The notes beneath the pieces were generated by a model that did no database searches, had not been told where the DNA came from, and saw only the letters and a program-made list of their open reading frames with translations. A DNA stretch of 64,000 nucleotides from Ruminococcaceae bacterium D5 (GTDB lineage Bacteria; Bacillota; Clostridia; Oscillospirales; Ruminococcaceae), in the NCBI GenBank assembly GCA_900113995.1, contig FORK01000015.1, positions 23,139-87,138 on the forward strand. Reading direction: 5' to 3'. Within the stretch, counting starts at the first letter, position 1, and each line of letters begins with the position of its first letter. Of this stretch, positions 7,216-14,913 are shown piece by piece. A program made the position numbers and the translations under genes.

Positions 7216-7849
7216 ATCGATGCGGCTCTATGCCATCACCGACCGCAGCTGGCTCAACGGCCGTCCCTTTGTCCCGGAGGTGGAGCGGGTGCTCGCCGCC
7301 GGAGCAACCTTTTTGCAGCTTCGCGAAAAGGAGCTTGACCAGGCTTCCTTTCTCGCGGAGGCAAAGGAACTCAAGGCCCTCGCCGCCCGCTACCGCGTCC
7401 CCTTCGTCGTCAACGACAGTGTGGAGATCGCGGTGCAGATCGGCGCCGACGGCGTGCATGTCGGCCAGTCGGACATCAGGGGACGCGACCTGCGCTCCCT
7501 GCTGGGGCCGGAAAAAATCCTCGGCGTCTCGGCCAACACAGTGGAAACGGCGGTGCGCGCCGAGGAAAGCGGCGCCGACTACATCGGAGTGGGCGCGGTG
7601 TTCGGCACTACCACCAAAAAGGATGCTCAGAACATCACGGTGCAGCAGCTGCTGGAAATCCGCCGCGCCGTTTCGATTCCAATCGTCGCCATCGGCGGAA
7701 TCAGCGCCGCGAACATCGGAAAGCTCGCGGGCAGCGGCATCGACGGGGTGTCGGTCATCTCGGCGATTTTTGCTGCGCCCGATCCCGCCGCTGCGGCCCG
7801 GGAGCTGCGCGCCCTTTCGGAGAAGCTGTTCGGAGGGAAGGCCGGATGA
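7199..7849 (+). CDS. thiE: thiamine-phosphate synthase ThiE
   Basis: A 216-residue TIM-barrel enzyme joining HMP-PP and HET-P to thiamine phosphate. Seen: 'YAITDR', 'FLQLREKEL' (residues about 40-48), 'VPFVVNDSVEIAVQIGADGVHVGQSD', 'IGVGAVFGTTTK', and 'IVAIGGISAANI' for phosphate binding. The start is TTG 7199 with AAAGGAGG upstream; ATG 7220 (MRLYAITDR) is an alternative. It lies between the two kinases that supply its substrates and a HAD phosphatase. Confidence 0.95.
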   Translation: MKVTNESMRLYAITDRSWLNGRPFVPEVERVLAAGATFLQLREKELDQASFLAEAKELKALAARYRVPFVVNDSVEIAVQIGADGVHVGQSDIRGRDLRSLLGPEKILGVSANTVETAVRAEESGADYIGVGAVFGTTTKKDAQNITVQQLLEIRRAVSIPIVAIGGISAANIGKLAGSGIDGVSVISAIFAAPDPAAAARELRALSEKLFGGKAG

Positions 7850-8526
7850 GCAAGCCCTATGCCATCTTTGACATGGACGGAACCCTTGTCGATTCGATGC
7901 CCTACTGGAAGAACCTCGGCCGCGATTACCTGATCTCCAAGGGAGTCGGGATGCCGGACGACCTTCGAAGCCGCCTGCTCAAAATGACGATGCTCGAAAC
8001 GGGGGCGTATTTCGGCTCTCTCGGCGTCAGAGGCGGTCCGGAGCAGATTGTCGGCGAGATCAACGAACTGATGCATCAAAACTACCGCACCGTTGTCGGC
8101 CCGCGCGACGGAGTCGGGGAATATCTTGAGGCGCTGCGGGAACGCGGGGTCAAAATGTGCGTCGCCACCATGACCAACGCCGGGCTGGCCTCCACCTGTC
8201 TGGAACGTCTCGGCCTGATGCGTTATTTTGACTTTATTGCGAGCTGCGAGGATACCGGCATCGGCAAAAGCTCGCCGCATATCTACCAGCTTGCCGCCGG
8301 GCGGATGGGGGCGCGGCAGCCAGAGGAGGTCGCCGTCCTTGAAGACGCGCCCTATGCCGCCCGCACCGCGCGGGATGCGGGCTTCTACGCCGTCGGGGTC
8401 TACGACCCCTTCTCGGAGCAAAAGCAGGAGGAGCTTCGCAGCATCGTGGCGGAATATATCGCCGACTACCGCGAAGCCGCCGCCGCACTGCGGCGGGATG
8501 CCTTCCAGAGAAAGGAGAAGCTGTAA
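7846..8526 (+). CDS. HAD superfamily hydrolase of the thiamine operon
   Basis: A 226-residue HAD phosphatase of the beta-phosphoglucomutase-like subgroup. It has motif I 'FDMDGTLVDS' (residues 8-17, nucleophile Asp9), a helical cap, motif II 'VATMT', and motif III/IV 'GKSSPHIYQLAA...VLEDAPYAARTARDAG'. The ATG overlaps the thiE stop by 4 bp, and it is followed directly by tenA. Position suggests it acts on a thiamine intermediate, for instance removing phosphate from thiamine phosphate or HMP phosphate. The substrate is an inference from context only. Confidence 0.85.
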   Translation: MSKPYAIFDMDGTLVDSMPYWKNLGRDYLISKGVGMPDDLRSRLLKMTMLETGAYFGSLGVRGGPEQIVGEINELMHQNYRTVVGPRDGVGEYLEALRERGVKMCVATMTNAGLASTCLERLGLMRYFDFIASCEDTGIGKSSPHIYQLAAGRMGARQPEEVAVLEDAPYAARTARDAGFYAVGVYDPFSEQKQEELRSIVAEYIADYREAAAALRRDAFQRKEKL

Positions 8527-9185
8527 TGCGCTTTACCGAACGTCTCCGCCGAGCCGCCGAGCCCATCTGGCAGGGCTATTTTACCCATCCCTTTGTCACC
8601 GGCATCGGTGACGGCAGCCTGTCTGTGGAGAAGTTCCGCTTTTTTCTTCTTCAGGACTATCTCTACCTCTATGACTACGCCAAGGTCTTCGCCCTTGGGC
8701 TGCTGAAATCCGGCATTCCCGAAGAAATGCGTTTTTTCTCCGCCAATGTTGACGCCGTTCTGAACGGCGAGATGAACACCCACCGGGCCTACATGAAGCG
8801 GTTGGGAATCTCCGACGGGCAAGCCGAAGCGGTCAGAATGTCACTGGCCAACCGCGCCTATACCAACTATATGCTTTCGGTGGGCTATTCCGGTGGGGTG
8901 CCAGAGGTGCTCGCGGCCATCCTCGCCTGCTCCTGGAGCTACGCGGAAATCGGCGAACGGCTCGCCGCCGTGCCGGGCGCTGCGGAGCATCCCTTCTACG
9001 GGGAATGGATCACAGGCTACGCCGGTGAGGAATACCAGGCGACCAACCGGGCGCTGATCGGTCGGATGGATACCGCTGCGGCGGGCCTTGCTCCCGCGCG
9101 GCTCGATGCGCTCGAACAGGTTTTCCTCGATTGCAGCCGTTTTGAGGGGCAGTTCTGGCAGATGTCGTGGGAGATGGCCGAATGA
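8526..9185 (+). CDS. tenA: thiaminase II / aminopyrimidine aminohydrolase TenA
   Basis: A 219-residue all-helical TenA protein that regenerates HMP from degraded thiamine (aminopyrimidine hydrolysis). Seen: 'HPFVTGIGDGSL..EKFRFFLLQDYLYL' (residues about 21-48), 'YTNYMLSV', and 'AILACSWSYAEIG' in which Cys135 falls at the catalytic position known from the Bacillus enzyme. 'Y..WI..YAG.EY' and a C-terminal 'E..FW.M' also match. It begins one base before the end of the HAD gene. Confidence 0.93.
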   Translation: MRFTERLRRAAEPIWQGYFTHPFVTGIGDGSLSVEKFRFFLLQDYLYLYDYAKVFALGLLKSGIPEEMRFFSANVDAVLNGEMNTHRAYMKRLGISDGQAEAVRMSLANRAYTNYMLSVGYSGGVPEVLAAILACSWSYAEIGERLAAVPGAAEHPFYGEWITGYAGEEYQATNRALIGRMDTAAAGLAPARLDALEQVFLDCSRFEGQFWQMSWEMAE

Positions 9186-9943
9186 TGCTTGAGCTTCGCG
9201 GCGTCACCTACCGCTACCCCTCGGAGGACTTTGATACCTTGCAAAATCTTTCCTTTTCGGTGGAGGAAGGCGAGTTCGTCTCGATCATCGGCGTGAGCGG
9301 CTGCGGGAAAAGCACCATCTTCCGGCTGATCAACCGGCTGCTCTCCCCCGGCGCGGGAGAAATCCTCGTCGGCGGGCATCCGGTGGAACGGCAGAAGCAA
9401 TACTGCGGCTATATGCCGCAGCGCGACCTGCTCTTCCCCTGGCGCACCGTCGGGGAAAATCTGCGGCTTCCTCTGGAAATTCGCGGCGGGCTTTCACGAT
9501 CCGAAATGCGCGCACAGGTCGAGGGGATGCTCGCGGAGGTCGGCCTGCCCGGATGCGCCGGAAAGTATCCCGGCGAGCTTTCGGGCGGGATGCGCCAGCG
9601 CGCCGCTTTCGGCCGCACCGCGCTGACCGGCTCAAAGCTTCTGCTGCTCGACGAGCCTTTCTCCGCCCTCGACTTTCTCACCCGCGTCTCGATGCAGGAG
9701 TGGCTGCTCGGCCAGTGGCAGCGTCACCGTCAGACGGTGCTTTTCATCACCCATGATGTCGAGGAGGCGATCTTCCTCTCGGGCAGAATTCTGGTTGTCG
9801 ATTCCACCCCGATCCGGCAGCTCACCGAGGTCCCGGTCCCGCTGCCCTATCCGCGGGAACGCACGATGCTTTCCCGTCCCGGGGTCGTCGCATTGCGCGA
9901 GCGGCTGCTCGATTCCCTCAGAAAGCAGGTGAAGGAAGGATGA
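9182..9943 (+). CDS. thiZ: thiamine precursor ABC transporter ATPase ThiZ
   Basis: A 253-residue ABC ATPase of the nitrate/sulfonate/HMP import type. Walker A 'GVSGCGKST' (residues about 38-46), Q-loop 'MPQRDLLFPWRTV', signature 'LSGGMRQRAAFGR', Walker B 'LLLLDEPFSALD', and H-loop 'VLFITHDVEEA' are all present. The start is ATG 9182, overlapping the tenA stop; a GTG at 9167 in frame is less likely. With ThiX and ThiY it forms an importer for HMP or formylaminopyrimidine. Confidence 0.9.
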   Translation: MMLELRGVTYRYPSEDFDTLQNLSFSVEEGEFVSIIGVSGCGKSTIFRLINRLLSPGAGEILVGGHPVERQKQYCGYMPQRDLLFPWRTVGENLRLPLEIRGGLSRSEMRAQVEGMLAEVGLPGCAGKYPGELSGGMRQRAAFGRTALTGSKLLLLDEPFSALDFLTRVSMQEWLLGQWQRHRQTVLFITHDVEEAIFLSGRILVVDSTPIRQLTEVPVPLPYPRERTMLSRPGVVALRERLLDSLRKQVKEG

Positions 9944-10701
9944 AGCAGCATATTTCAAACCGGGGCAGCCTCCCTGCGCTGATTCTTGTGGCGCTGCTGC
10001 TGATCGGCTGGCAGGCGGCGGCCATGAAGGTCAATGCCGCCTATATCATCCCCTCCCCCACCCAGATTCTCACCCGGCTCTGGGAGCTGCGCGTACCGCT
10101 CTTTACGGTACATCTTCCAGCTACCATGCTGGTGACCGCCGTGGGGCTTCTGATCTCGCTTCTGCTGGGCTTGACCCTCGCGGTGGTGATGGACGCCTTT
10201 CCGCTGGCTCGAAAATCTCTTTATCCGATCATCATCGCCTCTCAGACCATCCCCACCACCGCCATCGCGCCTCTGTTCGTGCTTTGGTTCGGCTATGGCA
10301 TCTGGAGCAAGGTCCTGGTCACTGTGCTGATCACCTTCTTCCCCATTGTGATCACCGTTTACGACGGCTTCCAGTCGGCCAAAACCGAGATGGAGGAGCT
10401 TCTCTGCACCTATGGCGCGACCCGCATCCAGATCTTCTGCAAGCTGAAAATTCCCACCGCCCTTCCCTATTTCTTTTCCGCTATCAAGATGGCAATCCCG
10501 ATGAGTATCATCGGCGCGGCCATCGGCGAGTGGCTCGGCGCTCAAAGCGGTCTTGGCTACTTCTCCCGCCGGATGATGACCCAGCTCGACGGCGCCGGAG
10601 TCTTTGCACCCATTGTTCTGCTCTCGGCGGTGGCGATGCTGCTCGCCGCAGTGGCCGCGCTGGTGGAACGAGCGGTGATCCGCTGGCGTGGGGAACTGTA
10701 A
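9940..10701 (+). CDS. thiX: thiamine precursor ABC transporter permease ThiX
   Basis: A 253-residue permease with about six hydrophobic segments and the coupling EAA-like loop 'EMEELLCTYGATRIQIFCKLKIPTALPYFFSAIKMAIPMSIIGA' (about residues 148-190). 'SQTIPTTAIAPLFVLWFGYG' is typical of the SsuC/ThiX group. It overlaps thiZ by 4 bp. Its last 190 coding bases and the following 54 bases are duplicated immediately downstream (see the repeat entry), which separates it from thiY by about 500 bp. Confidence 0.9.
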   Translation: MKQHISNRGSLPALILVALLLIGWQAAAMKVNAAYIIPSPTQILTRLWELRVPLFTVHLPATMLVTAVGLLISLLLGLTLAVVMDAFPLARKSLYPIIIASQTIPTTAIAPLFVLWFGYGIWSKVLVTVLITFFPIVITVYDGFQSAKTEMEELLCTYGATRIQIFCKLKIPTALPYFFSAIKMAIPMSIIGAAIGEWLGAQSGLGYFSRRMMTQLDGAGVFAPIVLLSAVAMLLAAVAALVERAVIRWRGEL

Positions 10702-11009
10702 AACGCCTCGAATCGGAAAAATTCGACCGAAATATACGAAATGTTGATTTTATTTCGATAAAATCCGGCGCGGTCATCGGCGAGTGGCTCGGCGCTCAAA
10801 GCGGTCTTGGCTGCTTCTCCCGCCGGATGATGACCCAGCTCGACGGCGCCGGAGTCTTTGCACCCACTGTTCTGCTCTCGGCGGTGGCGATGCTGCTCGC
10901 CGCAGTGGCCGCGCTGGTGGAACGAGCGGTGATCCGCTGGCGCGGGGAACTGTAAAACGCCTCGAATCGGAAAAATTCGACCGAAATATACGAAATGTTG
11001 ATTTTATTT
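10512..11009 (+). repeat. 244-bp tandem duplication of the thiX 3' end
   Basis: Positions 10512-10755 recur at 10766-11009 (offset 254 bp) with only about four mismatches. Each copy contains the last 63 codons of thiX plus the downstream bases ending ATGTTGATTTTATT. The second copy is still open in the thiX frame and ends in the same stop, but has no start codon or ribosome site. It is a recent partial gene duplication rather than an IS. The rest of the 10702-11217 gap (from about 11010) has no gene I can recognise. Confidence 0.95.
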
Positions 11010-11217
11010 TTCCGAAGCAACGGTTTCGATCGGTGTCAAAGTCTTTGCCGGCGCCGTTTCGCATGCAGCTCCGTCCGCTCCTCCTTCCCAGCGGGATTGT
11101 GTAAACCATCACTGCCGGTCCGCTCAGATCTCTGGTTCGGTTCACAGCGCGCTTTATGAAGTTTACATCTCGACAAATTTATACCAAATATTCCAAATTG
11201 AAAATAGGAGATTTCAC

Positions 11218-12252
11218 ATGAAACGACTTTTTTGCCTTCTGCTTGCCCTCTCTCTGACACTGTGCGCCTGCGCGGGCAGTCCGTCCGCTGCACCCTCCGG
11301 TTCGGAGCCATCTTCTGCCACTTTAGGCGAAGCCGCTTCAGGCGAGCTGCAGGAGCTTGACGTTGTCCTTGACTGGTACCCCAATGCGCTGCATGCGTTT
11401 CTCTATGTCGCCATTGATAAGGGCTATTTCGCAGAGGAAGGATTGAAGGTCAATATCCGCTTCCCTTCCAACGCCAATGACGCCCTTTCCCTTGTCGCCG
11501 CGGGCCGTGCGCAGCTTGGGCTTTATTACCAGCAGGATGTAATCCTCGCGCGCGCCAATCAGGATGTTCCTGTCAAATCGATCGCGGCAGTCGTGCAAAG
11601 TCCGCTGAACATCGTCCTGAGTCTCAAGGAAAAAGGCATCGCCTCCCCCACCGATCTCATCGGTAAGACGATCGGCTATGCCGGCACCGAGCTGAGTGAG
11701 TCGCTGATCCGCAGCATCATGGAAAACGTCGGCGCCGATTCCTCAGACGTCACTCTGATCGACGTCGGCTTTGACCTCATGAGCTCGATGACCACCGGAA
11801 ATGTCGATGCCACCATCGGCTGCCTTGTGAACCACGAGGTCCCGCAGATGGAGGAGGAGGGATTCGAAGTCAGCTACTTCGAGCTGGACGACTATGGCGT
11901 TCCCACCTACTATGAAGCGGTTTTCCTTGCCAACGATACGATGATTCAGGAGAATCCCGAAACCCTTTCCGCTTTCCTGCGCGCCTGCGCCAAGGGCTTT
12001 GCCGATATGCAGGCCGATCCGGAGGAGGCGCTCGCCATTCTTCTTGCCAATCAGAACGCCGAAAACTTCCCCCTTTCCGAGACGGTTGAACGGAAGAGCA
12101 TGCAAACCCTCCTGCCCCTGATGGAGACAAAAGATGTTTCTTTCCTTGCACAAAGCGAGGAAATGTGGCAAAATAATATTGATTGGCTCTATACGCAGGG
12201 ATTGATCGAGCAGAAACCGTCTGTCAGCGACGTGATGGCGGTTCTCGGTTAA
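11218..12252 (+). CDS. thiY: thiamine precursor ABC transporter substrate-binding lipoprotein ThiY
   Basis: A 344-residue exported lipoprotein: signal segment MKRLFCLLLALSLTL, a lipobox ending at Cys18, then a Ser/Ala/Pro-rich linker and an NMT1/THI5-like domain. Diagnostic are 'LDWYPNALHAFLYVAIDKGYFAEEGL' (about residues 50-75) and 'GLYYQQDVILARANQDVPVKSIAAVVQ'. This family binds formylaminopyrimidine or related HMP precursors. GGAG sits before ATG 11218. It closes the thiXYZ set although separated from thiX by the duplication. Confidence 0.92.
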   Translation: MKRLFCLLLALSLTLCACAGSPSAAPSGSEPSSATLGEAASGELQELDVVLDWYPNALHAFLYVAIDKGYFAEEGLKVNIRFPSNANDALSLVAAGRAQLGLYYQQDVILARANQDVPVKSIAAVVQSPLNIVLSLKEKGIASPTDLIGKTIGYAGTELSESLIRSIMENVGADSSDVTLIDVGFDLMSSMTTGNVDATIGCLVNHEVPQMEEEGFEVSYFELDDYGVPTYYEAVFLANDTMIQENPETLSAFLRACAKGFADMQADPEEALAILLANQNAENFPLSETVERKSMQTLLPLMETKDVSFLAQSEEMWQNNIDWLYTQGLIEQKPSVSDVMAVLG

Positions 12253-12320
12253 CATAAAAACGGCGGATAGGATGACCCGGTCATTCTGTCCGCCTTGTTC
12301 GTTTTCTGGGAGGGAACCAC

Positions 12321-13082
12321 ATGAATCAATTGGACGCACTGTCCTTGCTCAACTCTGTCAAGGAGGGAAGCTTAACACCGGAACAGGCGCTTCTCAGGCT
12401 CCGGCTCGAGCCATTTGAGGATCTCGGCTACGCCAAGGTTGATCATCACCGAGGGCTGCGGCAGGGAGCGGCAGAGGTCATCTACGGCGCCGGAAAAACC
12501 CCGGAACAGATTGCCGGGATTGTGGCCGCGATGCTTCAGCACGAGGAACGCAACATTCTGATCACCCGTATGTCTGCCAAGGCGGCAACGGTCGTTTCCG
12601 AGCACTGTGACCTCGAGTATCATCCGATCCCTCGGGTCGGGCTGGTCCGCAGGGTGGAGGAGGTTACCGCTTCCGGTTCGATCGCGGTCGTATCGGGAGG
12701 CACCAGCGATCTGGCCGTCTGTGAAGAAGCGGCTCTGACCGCTGAAGCGCTCGGCAACCGCGTGGAACGGATCTACGACGTCGGAGTAGCGGGGCTGCAC
12801 CGGCTGCTGGCCCACCTCGACCGTCTGATGGAGGCCAAGGTCATCATTGCCGTTGCCGGAATGGAGGGGGCGCTGGCCAGTGTGGTCGGCGGTCTGGCCG
12901 ACTGTCCGGTGATCGCCGTCCCCACCAGCGTGGGCTACGGAGCGTCTTTCCATGGACTTTCGGCCCTGCTCTCGATGCTCAATTCCTGCGCCAGCGGGGT
13001 CAGCGTCGTCAATATTGACAACGGCTTCGGTGCGGGCTACCTCGCCAGCATGATCAACCATATGGGAGGAACCACGAAATGA
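12321..13082 (+). CDS. larB: nickel pincer cofactor biosynthesis protein LarB
   Basis: A 253-residue LarB, the carboxylase/hydrolase that converts nicotinic acid adenine dinucleotide to the biscarboxylated mononucleotide on the way to the nickel-pincer cofactor of lactate racemase. The N-terminal 'LDHHRGLRQGAAEVIYGAGKT' type segment (here 'VDHHRGLRQG.AEVIYGAGKTPEQI', residues about 40-63) and the PurE-like core 'VSGGTSDLAVCEEAALTAEALG', 'AGMEGALASVVGGL', 'PTSVGYGASF.G..ALL.MLNSCA' are clear. GGGAGG precedes ATG 12321. It overlaps larC by 4 bp. Confidence 0.93.
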   Translation: MNQLDALSLLNSVKEGSLTPEQALLRLRLEPFEDLGYAKVDHHRGLRQGAAEVIYGAGKTPEQIAGIVAAMLQHEERNILITRMSAKAATVVSEHCDLEYHPIPRVGLVRRVEEVTASGSIAVVSGGTSDLAVCEEAALTAEALGNRVERIYDVGVAGLHRLLAHLDRLMEAKVIIAVAGMEGALASVVGGLADCPVIAVPTSVGYGASFHGLSALLSMLNSCASGVSVVNIDNGFGAGYLASMINHMGGTTK

Positions 13083-14449
13083 AAACCCTCTATCTCGAAT
13101 GCGGCATGGGTGCAGCCGGCGACATGCTGCTGGCCGCTCTTTATGAGCTTGACCCGGACCGAAAGGCAGCCCTCGCGGCCCTCAACGGGCTGGGGATTCC
13201 CCACGTGCGCTACTTTGCCGACCCGTCAGAAAAATGCGGTATCCTCGGCACCCACATGACGGTTACCGTCTACGATGATGAGGAGGAAAGCTGGGACTCC
13301 TCCTGCATGGAACAGGTCGTCCATGACGAACCGCCCGTGCAGGAGGTGTATTCCCATGAACATTCCGGCGGTCATCACGATGCGGATGGGCACACCCATG
13401 GGCAATATGGACCTGACGCGCATACACAGGAACACGATCACCCCCATCTGCACGACGGGGGGCACCCGCACACCCATGGGCATGGCCATCACCATCACAC
13501 CGGCATGGCTGAAATCGAATCGCTGATCTCCTCGCTGCACTGCTCCGACGCGGTGAAAGAGCAGGTCTTGTCGGTTTACACGCTGATCGCCGAAGCGGAA
13601 AGTAAGGCGCATGGCCGTCCGGTTTCCGAGATTCACTTCCACGAGGTCGGATCGCTCGACGCCATCGCCGATGTGGCGGGAGTCTGCCTGATGCTGGAGC
13701 GGCTCGCACCGGAGCGCATTACCGCTTCTCCCGTCACTGTGGGCTTCGGACAGGTGCGCTGTGCACATGGAATCCTTCCGGTGCCCGCGCCCGCCACCGC
13801 GTTTCTGCTTCGGGGAATTCCCACTCAGTCGGGAAGAATTCAGGGCGAACTCTGTACCCCGACCGGCGCCGCGCTGCTGCGCTGCTTTGCAAAAGAGTTT
13901 TCCGTGATGCCGGTCATGGCGGTGCAGTCGATCGGCTACGGCATGGGGAAAAAGGATTTCGAGGCGGCCAACTGTGTCCGGGCGATGCTTGGAGAGACGG
14001 ATGGAGGACGTGAGGAGCTCTGCGAGCTGCGCTGCAATCTCGACGACATGACCGGGGAGGCAATCGCCTACGCCCAGCAGCTTCTGCTTAAAGAAGGGGC
14101 GCTCGATGTATTCCTCACCCCCGTGCAGATGAAAAAATCCCGCCCCGCGGTGCTTCTCACCTGTCTCTGCCCCCGGGAGGACAGCGAAAAATTTTCGCTG
14201 CTGATGCTGCGGCACACCACAACACTGGGGGTCCGGGAAATATCCTGCCGCCGCATTTCCCTTGCGCGTTCGTCCGAACAGATCGAAACCGCCTTTGGGA
14301 AGATCACGGTGAAAACCTCTGAGGGCTTTGGGGTCCGGCGGCAGAAACCGGAATACGACGAGATTGCCGCCGCCGCTGAGGCAGCGGGGGTGCCTTTTGA
14401 AGAGGCTGCCCGCGCCGTTGACGCGGCGCTGGATAGGCAGATGCATTAA
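13079..14449 (+). CDS. larC: nickel insertion protein LarC
   Basis: A 456-residue LarC, the CTP-dependent enzyme that inserts nickel into the pincer cofactor. Seen: 'YLECGMGAAGDMLLAAL' at the start, 'HFHEVGSLDAIADVAG', 'PVPAPATAFLLRGIP', 'GELCTPTGAALLRCFA', 'IGYGMGKKDFEAANCVRAML', and C-terminal 'LRCNLDDMTGEAIAYAQQLLL'. Residues about 92-141 form a very His-rich insertion, likely nickel-binding. Unlike the Lactobacillus larC, which is read by frameshift, the two halves form one continuous frame here. larA and larE are not in the window. Confidence 0.93.
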   Translation: MKTLYLECGMGAAGDMLLAALYELDPDRKAALAALNGLGIPHVRYFADPSEKCGILGTHMTVTVYDDEEESWDSSCMEQVVHDEPPVQEVYSHEHSGGHHDADGHTHGQYGPDAHTQEHDHPHLHDGGHPHTHGHGHHHHTGMAEIESLISSLHCSDAVKEQVLSVYTLIAEAESKAHGRPVSEIHFHEVGSLDAIADVAGVCLMLERLAPERITASPVTVGFGQVRCAHGILPVPAPATAFLLRGIPTQSGRIQGELCTPTGAALLRCFAKEFSVMPVMAVQSIGYGMGKKDFEAANCVRAMLGETDGGREELCELRCNLDDMTGEAIAYAQQLLLKEGALDVFLTPVQMKKSRPAVLLTCLCPREDSEKFSLLMLRHTTTLGVREISCRRISLARSSEQIETAFGKITVKTSEGFGVRRQKPEYDEIAAAAEAAGVPFEEAARAVDAALDRQMH

Positions 14450-14662
14450 AAGCGGACGGCGGGGCCGCGCTGTGTTTTTCTGCACCAGCCGCCGCGAGCG
14501 CCGCCGGACGGTTCTCCTTGATCACCAGTCTACCAAAACACAGCGGACGGCCGTTCCCCTCTGGGGAAAACAAAGGCCGTCCGCATCGGCGTTATCAGTT
14601 GCAGAAAAACACTCCGGCAAAGCTGAGGCCTTCACTTCATACAAATGTCAAACGTATAGCAA

Positions 14663-14692
14663 AAGACCGTCCCTCTCTCGGGACGGTCTTTT
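14663..14692 (-). terminator. terminator of the duplicated tail
   Basis: AAAAGACCGTCCC and GGGACGGTCTTTT form a strong stem that can act in both directions. It is the paralogous copy of the hairpin at 14846-14879. Confidence 0.8.
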
Positions 14693-14845
14693 CTCTTGCG
14701 CTTTATAATTTCGTGGTCAGACTACAATTAGCAGGCAGCGCTAACGGCGGGGTTGGGCACACCAATTTCGTCGTTATCCGATCAAGCGAAAAAACGCCCG
14801 GCAGGGCCGAGGCCCTCACTTCATGCAAATGCCAAAAGCATAACA

Positions 14846-14879
14846 AAAGACCGCCCCGGAGAGAAGGGCGGTCTTTTTC
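14846..14879 (-). terminator. terminator of the first secreted-protein gene
   Basis: AAAAGACCGCCCC and GGGCGGTCTTTTT flank a short loop, about 35 bases after the stop codon at 14914. T runs on both sides make it bidirectional. Confidence 0.85.
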
Positions 14880-14913
14880 ACTTGTGCTTTATAATTTCGT
14901 CGTCAGACTACAA

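Larger units (their letters stand above)
14450..14913. repeat. gene-free stretch with a duplicated 3' tail and terminators of the secreted-protein gene
   Basis: The block around 14600-14780 is repeated 186 bp further on, around 14790-14960. Each copy has a terminator hairpin, the string CTTTATAATTTCGT (14701 and 14887) and, on the minus strand, the last codons of the secreted-protein gene: the first copy reads VPNPAVSAAC-stop, the second is the true end, VTNPATGAAC-stop. The first copy is thus a remnant of a lost paralogue or of a partial duplication. 14450-14590 contains only an imperfect hairpin (14540-14582). Confidence 0.8.

Noticed and set aside
10766..10955. Separate small permease gene in the second thiX copy
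   Set aside because: It has no start codon or ribosome site and equals the thiX C-terminus; it is a duplicated fragment.
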